Origin: Paenibacillus sacheonensis
GTDB lineage: Bacteria; Bacillota; Bacilli; Paenibacillales; Paenibacillaceae
Length of the DNA stretch: 64,000 bases
Assembly: GCF_009909195.1 (NCBI RefSeq)
Contig: NZ_JAAAMU010000004.1
Location: forward strand, 490,526 to 554,525
Direction of reading: 5' to 3'
The position numbers and the translations under genes were made by a program. Each line of letters starts with the position of its first letter. Position 1 is the first letter of the stretch. Shown here piece by piece: positions 50,836 to 58,041 of the stretch. The notes beneath the pieces were generated by a model. The model had not been told where the DNA came from, did no database searches, and saw only the letters and a list, made by a program, of their open reading frames with translations.

Positions 50836-51942
50836 ATGGAGCAGGGAAAGATCTCGTCGCTGCAGTCCGCGCTATTGTTATATATGGGCATTATCTCTAC
50901 CTCGCTGCTTTATCTGCCCAGCATTACGGCATCCGAGGCGCCAATCGATTTTTGGATGTCGCCGATCTTCGCGTCGGCGGCCGGATTCCTCATCGTTCTT
51001 GTCATTCACGCGCTGTCGGGGCTCTATCCGAATCGGACGTTCATGGAATACCTGCCTCGGATCATCGGCGATTTTCCCGCGAGATGCCTGGGGTTCCTTT
51101 ATCTGGTCACGCTGCTGAACATGGATGGCGCGATCGTGCGCTCCTATACCGAGCTCATGCTGAATGCGTTTCTGAAGCTGACGCCGAAGAGCATCATCAT
51201 CGTCACGATCGTATTCGTTTGCGCCGTCACGGTCCGCAGCGGAATTGAGGTCCTCGGCCGCTGCGCGCAATTCTTCGTGCCGCTGATCGTGCTGTCCTTA
51301 TTGGTCATCGTGTTTCTGCTTCAAAGCAGCTTCGACGTGAAAGAGATCAAGCCCATTCTCGCACATGGCTTAGGCCCGCCGGCGCGCGGAGGACGTCTCG
51401 TCTCGACCTGGTTCAGCGAGTTCTTCTTCTTGTCGTTTCTCATTCCCTATACCCGGGACGCGGCGAATTCCCTCAAGTGGAGTTCCTTCTCCGTCATCGC
51501 CGTGCTCGTCACGATGGTCGGCATGAATCTCAGCATTCTCTTCCTCTTGGGAGAGGACAGCGCACGCTATTTGTATCCGATCCTGATCGCGGCGCGCTAC
51601 ATCAGCGTGTCCGATTTTATCGAGAACATGGAGTCGCTCATCGTCGTCATGTGGGTAGTGGGATTGTTTATTAAAATCTCGCTGTTTTATTACGTCACGG
51701 CGGTCTTCGCCGCCCAGTGGATGAAATTATCCGATTACCGGCCGATCGTGTTTCCGACGGGGCTGCTTATTTTCGCCTTTGCAATCTGGGGACTGCCGAA
51801 TTTGATGTCGCTTGTCGCACGCAGCAGCGACGGAGGGGACTTGAACGATCTGATGTTTCGTCTCGTATTGCCCGTCCTGCTGCTGGCCATCGCGTGGCTT
51901 CGGACGCGGCTTGGCGGAGCGGGAGGCGGGAAAGAAGCATGA
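50836..51942 (+). CDS. spore germination permease, GerB (B-subunit) family, locus 3
   Basis: 368-residue, ten-helix germinant receptor permease of the APC superfamily. Seen: KISSLQSALLLYMGIISTSL, FMEYLPRIIGDFPARCLGF and FIENMESLIVVMWVVGLFI. Start chosen at ATG 50836 (MEQGKISS is the usual family opening), with AGGGG 11 bases upstream; ATG 50809 has none. Here B is first in the operon, with A overlapping by ATGA and C after A. The B-A-C order is unlike locus 1 (A-B-C). Complete. Confidence 0.93.
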   Translation: MEQGKISSLQSALLLYMGIISTSLLYLPSITASEAPIDFWMSPIFASAAGFLIVLVIHALSGLYPNRTFMEYLPRIIGDFPARCLGFLYLVTLLNMDGAIVRSYTELMLNAFLKLTPKSIIIVTIVFVCAVTVRSGIEVLGRCAQFFVPLIVLSLLVIVFLLQSSFDVKEIKPILAHGLGPPARGGRLVSTWFSEFFFLSFLIPYTRDAANSLKWSSFSVIAVLVTMVGMNLSILFLLGEDSARYLYPILIAARYISVSDFIENMESLIVVMWVVGLFIKISLFYYVTAVFAAQWMKLSDYRPIVFPTGLLIFAFAIWGLPNLMSLVARSSDGGDLNDLMFRLVLPVLLLAIAWLRTRLGGAGGGKEA

Positions 51943-53441
51943 ATCAACCAGGAACGGATTCGTTACCGGACCAGTTGGACGTTTGCATCAAGCAATTTTC
52001 CAGCGCCTTCGATCACTGCTTCGATTTCGTGATTCGCCGTTTCGCACTGCCGCCGGGGAAAGAGGCCGCCTTGCTCTACCTGGAAGGCATCGTCGATACG
52101 ACGATGCTGGTCCGCTACGTGGTCGAACCGTTGGCGACCGCTTCCGAACCGTTTCATTCCATGGCCGATGTCCATCATCGCATGGCCGTGCCCAATATGG
52201 AGCGGTTCCATGCCTTCCAGGATGCGGCCATGGGCATGTCCGCCGGCAAGGCCGTGCTCCTGCTGGACGGAGAGAGCGAAGCGCTGGCCTTCGAATTCTG
52301 CTCTTGGGAGAAAAGGAACATCGAAGAGCCTACCTCGGAGACCGTCGTGCGCGGGCCGCGAGAAGGCTTCGTGGAGAACGTGGCGACGAATACGTCCTTG
52401 CTGCGGCGTAAGCTTCGCCATCCCGATTTGAAGATGGAGCGGATGACGATCGGAAGATATTCGCAGACCGAAGTGGTCATTTCCTACATTCAAGGCATCA
52501 TTGAACCTCACTTGGTCGAGGAGATGCAGACGCGCCTGCAGCGGATCGATGTGGACGGCATCCTGGAGAGCGCCTATATCGAGGAACTGATCGAGGACAA
52601 TCCGTATTCGCCGTTTCCCCAGGTCGGGTCGACGGAGCGGCCGGATACCGTGGCTGCCGCCCTGCTGGAAGGGCGCATAGCGGTGTTCGTCGGCGGTACG
52701 CCGTTCGTTCTCCTGGCACCGAATACGTTCGCCATGTTCATGCAGGCCTCGGAGGATTATTACCAGCGCTATTATATTGCCTCGGCCGTTCGTATGCTTC
52801 GCTATTTGTTCACGTTGATCGCGCTGCTTGCTCCGTCCATTTACGTAGCCGTGCTGTCGTATCACCAGGAGATGATCCCAAGCAAGCTGATCCTCTCCAT
52901 GTCGCAATCCAGGGAATCGATTCCGTTTCCGGCGTTCGTCGAAGCGCTCTTGATGGAAATCACCTTCGAAGCGCTTCGCGAAGCCGGAGTGCGGCTGCCC
53001 AAACAGGTCGGCGCGGCCGTCAGCATCGTCGGCGCGCTCGTCATCGGGCAAGCCGCGATCGCCGCGGGTCTCGTATCGGCGCCGATGGTCATGGTCGTCG
53101 CCATTACGGGCATCGCTTCCTTCTTGATCCCGCACTATCCGGCAGGCATTTCGATTCGCTTGCTTCGGTTTCCGATTATCTGCCTTGCGGGGCTGCTGGG
53201 CTTGCTCGGCGTCATGCTGAGCATTATCCTCATCATCGTGCATTTGACGGGCCTGCGCTCGTTCGGCGCGCCGTACTTGATGCCGCTCGCTCCCTTTCGC
53301 CTGGAGGGCTTCAAGGATCTCTTCGTCCGCGCTCCGCGCTGGCTGCTGACGGAGAGGCCGAGACTGACCGGGCAACGGAATGCCCGGCGTCAAGGAACTC
53401 CCCAGAAGCCGGGACCGCGCAATAAAGGCGGACTACCATGA
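51939..53441 (+). CDS. spore germination protein, GerA (A-subunit) family, locus 3
   Basis: 500-residue A subunit. N-terminal soluble domain with TSETVVRGPREGFVENVATN and TSLLRRKLRHPDLKMERM, then membrane segments with SQSRESIPFPAFVEALLMEI, TFEALREAGVRLPKQVG, AVSIVGALVIGQAAIAAG, close to the locus 2 protein in all these segments. Charged cytoplasmic tail. ATG overlaps the B gene stop and has GGGAGG 8-9 bases upstream. The C gene starts on its stop (ATGA). Complete. Confidence 0.95.
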   Translation: MNQPGTDSLPDQLDVCIKQFSSAFDHCFDFVIRRFALPPGKEAALLYLEGIVDTTMLVRYVVEPLATASEPFHSMADVHHRMAVPNMERFHAFQDAAMGMSAGKAVLLLDGESEALAFEFCSWEKRNIEEPTSETVVRGPREGFVENVATNTSLLRRKLRHPDLKMERMTIGRYSQTEVVISYIQGIIEPHLVEEMQTRLQRIDVDGILESAYIEELIEDNPYSPFPQVGSTERPDTVAAALLEGRIAVFVGGTPFVLLAPNTFAMFMQASEDYYQRYYIASAVRMLRYLFTLIALLAPSIYVAVLSYHQEMIPSKLILSMSQSRESIPFPAFVEALLMEITFEALREAGVRLPKQVGAAVSIVGALVIGQAAIAAGLVSAPMVMVVAITGIASFLIPHYPAGISIRLLRFPIICLAGLLGLLGVMLSIILIIVHLTGLRSFGAPYLMPLAPFRLEGFKDLFVRAPRWLLTERPRLTGQRNARRQGTPQKPGPRNKGGLP

Positions 53442-54625
53442 TGCGCGCCAGTGTGAACCGGGCAGGATGGAGGAGCGGCGCGTACCGATCATTCCTCGCG
53501 GCACTGCCTCTAGTGCTGCTGTTAACCGGCTGCTGGGACAGGCGGGAGGTCAATGATTTGGCAGTCGTGTCGGCAATCGGCCTGGATACGGATCCGAACT
53601 CGAGAGGGATCGTCATCTCGGCACAGATTTTCGTCCCCACGCCGCCGTCCTCCACGATCGGGGGCGCGCAAGGGGGCGGACAGATGAACAGCAACGTGGT
53701 CGTGGCCGCGCCGGGCATGGATATCGCCGATGCCTCGCAGAAGCTGCAGGAGAAGCTGTCCCGTCAATTATTCTGGGGTCATACCAAAATCATCGTGTTC
53801 GGCGAGAAGCTGGCGAGACGAGGGATTAACGATATGATCGATTATTTGGGCCGGCATCCGGGACCGCGCGAGCGAGCGCTCGTCTTCGTCAGCGAAGGGA
53901 AGGCTGCGGAGAAGCTCGGCCTCGGTCCGCTGATTGAATCCAGCTCGTCGGAAAATTTGCGCGAGATGGCGATCCTGCGTACGGGTTTGCACGTTACGCT
54001 TCTCAAGCTGGAGCGGGAGAGTAGCAGGAAAGAGGCCATCGCGCTGCCTTTGGTCAAATCGTTCGAAACCATAGGGAAAGTGCAGACGAGCGTATTTCCG
54101 CAAGGCTCGGCCATTCTCAAGAAAGGGAAGATGGTCGGTCGAATTGACGATTCCGAGACCCGCGGACTCATGTGGGCGACGAACGCGATCCGGAACGGAA
54201 CGCTGACGATCCATCTGGACAAGCCCGGCGAGATGGTGTCGGTCAGCCTGTACCAATGCAAAAGCGAGCTGATACCGTCCATTCGCGGCGATGAATGGGG
54301 GATTCGAATCCGAGCATCCGCCGAGGGGAACGTCGTCGAGAATATCTCGAGCCTGGACATGATGGACGAGAAAACGATCCTGATGCTGGAGAAAAAGTTC
54401 GAGGCGGCCATACGCAAGCGGATTCAATCCGTGCTGAATCCCCTCCAGAAGCAATGGAAAGCGGACGCCGCCGGGTTCGGCCAAGCGTTTCACCGCAAAT
54501 ATCCCAAGCCGTACGAGCAAGCCGCCGCGGATTGGGATGAGCGGTACGCGCAGGTGCGCGTATCGTATGACGTCCATCTGCTGATATCCCGATCCGGTTT
54601 TACCGACAAGAGTTTATCCCGTTAA
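53438..54625 (+). CDS. germination lipoprotein, Ger(x)C family, locus 3
   Basis: 395-residue lipoprotein C subunit. Long positively charged N-region, hydrophobic FLAALPLVLLLTGC lipobox with Cys32, then WDRREVNDLAVVSAIGLDTD. The middle domain contains FPQGSAILKKGKMVGRIDD, and the last domain AAGFGQAFHRKYPKPYEQAA. ATG overlaps the A gene stop. The small protein follows after 27 bases. The N-region before the hydrophobic core is longer than in the other two C subunits, so ATG 53441 or a later start is possible. Confidence 0.94.
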   Translation: MMRASVNRAGWRSGAYRSFLAALPLVLLLTGCWDRREVNDLAVVSAIGLDTDPNSRGIVISAQIFVPTPPSSTIGGAQGGGQMNSNVVVAAPGMDIADASQKLQEKLSRQLFWGHTKIIVFGEKLARRGINDMIDYLGRHPGPRERALVFVSEGKAAEKLGLGPLIESSSSENLREMAILRTGLHVTLLKLERESSRKEAIALPLVKSFETIGKVQTSVFPQGSAILKKGKMVGRIDDSETRGLMWATNAIRNGTLTIHLDKPGEMVSVSLYQCKSELIPSIRGDEWGIRIRASAEGNVVENISSLDMMDEKTILMLEKKFEAAIRKRIQSVLNPLQKQWKADAAGFGQAFHRKYPKPYEQAAADWDERYAQVRVSYDVHLLISRSGFTDKSLSR

Positions 54626-54652
54626 TTCGAGGAAGACGGAGGCGAGCCGCCG

Positions 54653-54871
54653 ATGGCATACATGTTGGGAGTCAGCCTGCTGACGCTGCTGGTCGTCCTA
54701 TACGATTGGCCGCGAATCCAAAAAAATCAAGTCAAGGAACGAGCTGTTTTCACAACGCTGACGCTGCTGGGCTGGCTGATCCTGCTGCTGGTCAAGCTGT
54801 TTCCGAATATGCCGGGTACGACGCAGCTCATAACCGCGATCTACAAGCCGCTCTCCGCCATGCTGAATTAA
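54653..54871 (+). CDS. small two-helix membrane protein of the germination locus (D-subunit-like)
   Basis: 72 residues: MAYMLGVSLLTLLVVLYDW and AVFTTLTLLGWLILLLVKLF as two helices, joined by PRIQKNQVKERA. It parallels the 34884 protein in length, topology and place after the C gene; sequence likeness is low. GGAGGCGAG lies before the ATG. Germination D subunits of this size modulate receptor function in Bacillus; assignment by context. Confidence 0.75.
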   Translation: MAYMLGVSLLTLLVVLYDWPRIQKNQVKERAVFTTLTLLGWLILLLVKLFPNMPGTTQLITAIYKPLSAMLN

Positions 54872-54979
54872 CGGGCTTTCGGGAACGGTTCGTCAGACCC
54901 GCCGGACGACCCGTAAGAAAACTCGCAGATAGAGCCGTCAGAACACCCGCCGGAAGAACAGGCCGTCTTCACGCAGCTC

Positions 54980-55190
54980 ATGTTGCGGAAGGCGGTCTTT
55001 GCCGTGAATCTTGACCGTGTCCGAAGAGCGGGATCGGGTGATGGTCCGCTTGGACAATGAAGGCCCGCATATACGCGAAGGTCAGCTCAGCGAATACGCC
55101 GAGCGGCGTCGCCTTTTACTTCACGCTCTCCAAACCGGCATCGGACTCGGGAAAGCGGCAATCGTAAATATAAAAAACCCTGAGCGCAGC
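54980..55190 (+). pseudogene. relic of a sensor histidine kinase ATPase domain
   Basis: Between the locus 3 small gene and rrf2 there are frames that read like parts of the HATPase domain of a histidine kinase. From 55011: LTVSEERDRVMVRLDNEGPH (the N-box end and G1 region, as in VTV...DRVVVRVDNEGPGI), IREGQLSEYAERR, and TGIGLGKAAIVNI (the G2 box). Just before, in another frame from 54980, MLRKAVFAVNLD resembles the N-box helix. A frameshift separates them, and neither start nor kinase His domain is seen. This is likely a decaying gene end, or chance likeness; a profile search would decide. Confidence 0.45.
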
Positions 55191-55222
55191 GCAGCTAATT
55201 ATTCTGCGATATGTCCAGGGTC
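55172..55222 (-). terminator. terminator of the rrf2 gene
   Basis: On the minus strand, ACCCTG...CAGGGT encloses an inner CGCAG/CTGCG stem, followed by TTTTTT. It lies just past the stop at 55236. Confidence 0.7.
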
Positions 55223-55235
55223 GCGGGAAGAGCAT

Positions 55236-55739
55236 TTATCCATTGCCGACGACGCCAAAATATTCACGCGTTTGTTTGCGCGACTCGGGGGTGAGCACGC
55301 GATCAAGCTCTTCGTTCAACCAAGTCAGCGACTTCTTGCGCAGCACGTTGCGCATACTCTCTTCTGCTTCGAGCATCGCCATGTTAATCGTGCAGGGTGA
55401 AGCGAGCGCGCATCGGGCATACTCTTCATCTCGGCAGAGATAGCTGTTATTTTTAATGTTTTTGCATTGGAAGATAGGCGTGGCCCCTTCAACGGCTTCA
55501 ACCACGTCCCAGAACGAGATGTCTGCCGGAAGCTTGGCTAATTTGTAGCCGCCTTTCACGCCGGGAATCGAGCTGACGATGCCGGCTTTCGTTAATTTGC
55601 CGAATATCTTCGACAGGTACGTCTCCGAGATCCCTTGAAACGCGGAAAGCTCCTTGATCCCGATCGCGGCATCCGATGGAATATCGATTAAATAAACTAA
55701 GCAATGCAGGGCATATTCAACGCCGATACTATACTGCAC
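55236..55739 (-). CDS. Rrf2-family transcriptional regulator
   Basis: 167-residue winged helix regulator: SIGVEYALHCLVYLIDIPSD, IGIKELSAFQGISETYLSKI, FGKLTKAGIVSSIPGVKGGY. Its cluster-type Cys are Cys92, Cys102, Cys110 and Cys116, with C-x9-C-x7-C-x5-C spacing as in Rrf2/IscR-related redox or NO sensors, though it is not typical IscR spacing. Start is GTG (55739) after AGGAAGCAGG. Its promoter carries a CCTAAGAT/ATCTTAGG inverted repeat overlapping the -10, suggesting self-control. Divergent from the AhpD-like gene, which is the likely target. Confidence 0.9.
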   Translation of the reverse strand: MQYSIGVEYALHCLVYLIDIPSDAAIGIKELSAFQGISETYLSKIFGKLTKAGIVSSIPGVKGGYKLAKLPADISFWDVVEAVEGATPIFQCKNIKNNSYLCRDEEYARCALASPCTINMAMLEAEESMRNVLRKKSLTWLNEELDRVLTPESRKQTREYFGVVGNG

Positions 55740-55753
55740 GCAGACACCTGCTT

Positions 55754-55787
55754 CCTAAGATAAAGGGTTGTTAGTAATCATCTTAGG
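55754..55787. promoter_or_regulatory. inverted repeat CCTAAGAT / ATCTTAGG (probable Rrf2 operator)
   Basis: Perfect 8-bp arms at 55754-55761 and 55780-55787 with an 18-bp spacer. The right arm contains the minus-strand -10 box of rrf2. Confidence 0.55.
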
Positions 55788-55808
55788 TGGATTTAAAATC
55801 CTTGTCAA
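55780..55808 (-). promoter_or_regulatory. sigma-A promoter of rrf2
   Basis: On the minus strand: TTGACA (55808-55803), 17-bp spacer, TAAGAT (55785-55780). Confidence 0.75.
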
Positions 55809-55854
55809 ATTGAAGGAAGCGGGCTTTTCCAGCATTCGGGCGCCTGCCGGGTGG

Positions 55855-55883
55855 TTGACAGCCGTCCGTGAAAAGACTATATT
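55855..55883 (+). promoter_or_regulatory. sigma-A promoter of the AhpD-like gene
   Basis: TTGACA (55855-55860), 17-bp spacer, TATATT (55878-55883). Confidence 0.8.
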
Positions 55884-55959
55884 GTAGACAAGATCAATCG
55901 ACGATTATAGTTATCGGCGTTATGAATGGGACCTATAATAATTATTGGAGGAGATTACG

Positions 55960-56403
55960 ATGGAAGTTCGATTCAATCATATGCAGGTAAGTCCAGGCGC
56001 GATGCAAGCGATGTTGAAGCTGGAAGGGTTTATTAAAACAAGCGGGCTGGATGCCAATCTCTATGAACTCATCAAGATCCGGTCGTCGCAAATTAACGGC
56101 TGCGCGTTTTGTTTGAACGTGCACACGAAGGACGCGCGCAAGCTCGGCGAATCGGAGCAGCGGATCTATTTGCTTAACGCTTGGCGGGAAGCGCCGTTCT
56201 ATACCGACAAAGAACGCGTGGTACTGGAGCTTACGGAAGCCGTAACCCGGATTTCCGAACAAGGCGTGCCGCAGGAATTGTACGATCGCGTTCGGGCGCA
56301 CGTGGACGAAGTCGAATATGTCGCGATTATCATGGCCATCAATACCATTAACGCCTGGAACCGAATCGCCATTTCCACGGGCATGTTCCCCAACCAGGAC
56401 TAA
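55960..56403 (+). CDS. carboxymuconolactone decarboxylase/AhpD-like protein
   Basis: 147-residue all-alpha protein with the redox motif Cys48-x-x-Cys51-x-x-x-His55 (NGCAFCLNVHTKDA) and NAWNRIAIS at the end. Such proteins act as alkylhydroperoxidase partners or thiol peroxidases, usually as trimers or hexamers. Two nearly identical relatives with the same residue numbering lie at 62674 and 63280. ATG 55960 is 6 bases after GGAGGAG; the upstream start at 55945 overlaps that site. Divergent from rrf2 and followed, 17 bases later, by the HAD gene. Its role in redox defence is inferred from family and regulator. Confidence 0.9.
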   Translation: MEVRFNHMQVSPGAMQAMLKLEGFIKTSGLDANLYELIKIRSSQINGCAFCLNVHTKDARKLGESEQRIYLLNAWREAPFYTDKERVVLELTEAVTRISEQGVPQELYDRVRAHVDEVEYVAIIMAINTINAWNRIAISTGMFPNQD

Positions 56404-56420
56404 AGAGAGGCAAAGGCAAA

Positions 56421-57110
56421 ATGAGCTACGACATTCTTCTATTCGATCTCGACGATACGCTGCTGGACTTCGGCGCGAATGAAGCGGCTTCGTTAAACAA
56501 GCTGTTCGAGCAGCAAGGCTATACGTTCACGGAGGAGATATTCAGCCACTATAATACCGTCAACAAACGACTGTGGGCCGATTACGAGAAAGGGACGATC
56601 GTCCTGGACGAGGTGCTGAATGCCAGATTCGCAGCGACCATGCTGAGACTGGGACAAACCGTGGATGGCATTGCGTGGGAGAATTCGTATCGAGAGCTGT
56701 TGGGGAGCGGAGAACAGCTGCCGATCGAGGGAGCGATGGAAGTCGTACGGCGCCTATCCGCATCCCATCGGCTGTTCGTAATCACGAACGGGATTACCGA
56801 TACGCAGATCAAGCGGCTGAAGCAGTCCGGCTTGCATGATTTTTTTGAAGATATCTTCGATTCGCAAAGCATCGGGTATCAGAAGCCGTCGCCGCATTTC
56901 TTCGACTACGTGACGAGCCATATTCCGGAATTCAGTCGGAACGCGGCGCTGATTATCGGGGACTCCTTAACGACGGATATCCAAGGCGGCCTGCTCTCCG
57001 GAATCGATACCTGCTGGGTGAACAGAGATTCGCGGCCGGGTTCGGATGACATACCAAGCACCTATACGATTCGCAGCTTAACGGAGCTGTTCGGGATCTG
57101 CGCCAAATAG
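56421..57110 (+). CDS. YjjG/YfnB-type HAD hydrolase (noncanonical pyrimidine nucleotidase)
   Basis: A 229-residue phosphatase that, in its family, removes phosphate from damaged pyrimidine nucleotides. HAD motifs: nucleophile DLDDTLLDF (DxD), VITNGITDTQ, K in GYQKPSPHFF, and GDSLTTDIQGG. Cap domain between ~15 and 95. AGAGAGG lies about 8 bases before the ATG. It is 17 bases after the AhpD-like gene, so co-transcribed. A terminator follows. Confidence 0.92.
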   Translation: MSYDILLFDLDDTLLDFGANEAASLNKLFEQQGYTFTEEIFSHYNTVNKRLWADYEKGTIVLDEVLNARFAATMLRLGQTVDGIAWENSYRELLGSGEQLPIEGAMEVVRRLSASHRLFVITNGITDTQIKRLKQSGLHDFFEDIFDSQSIGYQKPSPHFFDYVTSHIPEFSRNAALIIGDSLTTDIQGGLLSGIDTCWVNRDSRPGSDDIPSTYTIRSLTELFGICAK

Positions 57111-57132
57111 CCGGAACATGACGTCTTCGTGC

Positions 57133-57160
57133 AACCATCCGGATCAAGAATGGTTTTTAT
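57133..57160 (+). terminator. rho-independent terminator
   Basis: AACCAT / ATGGTT stem with an 11-base loop, followed by TTTAT. Weak stem. A 10-bp palindrome GACTATAGTC is at 57176-57185. Confidence 0.5.
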
Positions 57161-57270
57161 TTGCCCGTACAAAACGACTATAGTCATTCTTTCACTTGTC
57201 GGCCTACGGCTTTGTATGGCTTAATATAGATGTCGGGCCGACGAAATACACGTGAAAGGAGCTGATCCAG

Positions 57271-57303
57271 TTGATCAAACACACAGAGGTGATTTCCGCC
57301 TAA
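57271..57303 (+). CDS. 10-codon frame ending inside a hairpin (possible leader peptide)
   Basis: TTG start, MIKHTEVISA, TAA. AAAGGAG lies 9 bases before. Codons 7-10 lie in the left arm and the stop is in the loop of a perfect 9-bp hairpin, GATTTCCGC-CTAAA-GCGGAAATC (57291-57313). A terminator follows 10 bases later. The layout recalls an attenuator or small-peptide unit. No downstream gene within 100 bases shares the transcript. Confidence 0.35.
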   Translation: MIKHTEVISA

Positions 57304-57323
57304 AGCGGAAATCGTCATAACGT

Positions 57324-57350
57324 GGAGGGAGGCCTTAGGGCCTCCCTTTT
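57324..57350 (+). terminator. rho-independent terminator
   Basis: GGGAGGCC / GGCCTCCC around TTAG, then TTTT. It ends the short transcript with the 57271 frame. Confidence 0.85.
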
Positions 57351-57457
57351 ATCACATGGAATGGATGACGGATTAAACCGTTTTCATTTATACTAGACCT
57401 GTAAATGCAATGCAGCCGCATGAAGGTTTTTTCAAATTGATGAGAGGGGGCGTTAAC

Positions 57458-57553
57458 GTGAACATAACGATTGCGAAAGCCGATGTCCTGGCCGAAACGA
57501 TTAAGGAGGTTTACGTTGAACTACAAAAATGGAAAAGATGTGCTTCCCCCTAG
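57458..57553 (+). CDS. 31-residue frame overlapping the next gene (possible coupling peptide or relic)
   Basis: GTG 57458 with GAGAGGGGG 7 bases upstream. Reads MNITIAKADVLAETIKEV and 13 more residues. Its start resembles that of acetyltransferases, but the frame ends after 31 codons. The ribosome site of the next gene (AAGGAGG) lies within it, and it overlaps that gene's first 38 bases in another frame. Confidence 0.3.
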   Translation: MNITIAKADVLAETIKEVYVELQKWKRCASP

Positions 57554-57863
57554 ACTCTTGGAAGAGCTTCAGCGCTACATTCAAGGCGAACTGCTCTATA
57601 TCCCGAAACCGCAGAGCGAGCGCGCCGCTTGGGGCGAGAAGAGCGGATCGCGCGTCATGATCAAGCGCCGCAACGAGGAGATTTTCCGGCATCACCTGAA
57701 CGGAAGCACCGTGCAGGAGCTCGAACGGCAGTATCATTTGTCCGGGGAGAGCATTCGGAAAATTATCGTGAAGCTGCGGAGCTTGACGGCGTTCCCGTTA
57801 ACGGAACGAGACGCCATTGCCGAGCCGACCCGCTACGAAGCGGTTCAGGCAGGTCAACATTGA
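57516..57863 (+). CDS. CD3324-family (Mor-like) small DNA-binding protein
   Basis: 115 residues. Seen: NYKNGKDVLPPRLLEELQRY, IQGELLYIPKPQSERAAWGE, RNEEIFRHHLNGSTVQELER, then a helix-turn-helix QYHLSGESIRKIIVKL. This is the pattern of the CD3324 family, small proteins related to Mor phage activators. Function unknown, probably regulatory. Start is TTG 57516 behind AAGGAGG. Ends convergent to the metal ATPase, with a large hairpin between. Confidence 0.85.
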   Translation: MNYKNGKDVLPPRLLEELQRYIQGELLYIPKPQSERAAWGEKSGSRVMIKRRNEEIFRHHLNGSTVQELERQYHLSGESIRKIIVKLRSLTAFPLTERDAIAEPTRYEAVQAGQH

Positions 57864-57910
57864 GCGATGCCCGTCTTGAGCCGCAATGACGAGAGACGAC
57901 AATATAACGG

Positions 57911-57960
57911 AATAACGATCAAGAGCAGGCGCTGCTAGCGGCCTGCTCTTGATCGTTATT
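57911..57960. terminator. 20-bp perfect hairpin between convergent genes
   Basis: AATAACGATCAAGAGCAGGC (57911-57930) and its exact complement (57941-57960) around GCTGCTAGCG, which itself pairs GCT/AGC. No T run on either side, but the position between converging stops (57863 and 58042) fits a bidirectional transcription stop. Confidence 0.7.
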
Positions 57961-57981
57961 GCGGACGGAAAACAGAGGAAA

Positions 57982-58020
57982 AGGACATAAGAAGAGGACA
58001 TAGGAAGAGGGCATAAGAAG
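57982..58020. repeat. three 13-bp purine-rich tandem repeats
   Basis: AGGACATAAGAAG, AGGACATAGGAAG, AGGGCATAAGAAG, then a partial copy. They lie beyond the stop of the metal ATPase gene. Confidence 0.8.
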
Positions 58021-58041
58021 AAGACAAAGGAACACCGGCGA

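Noticed and set aside
51963..53393. 476-codon minus-strand frame opposite the locus 3 A subunit
   Set aside because: Antisense shadow; His/Arg-rich with no recognisable motif.
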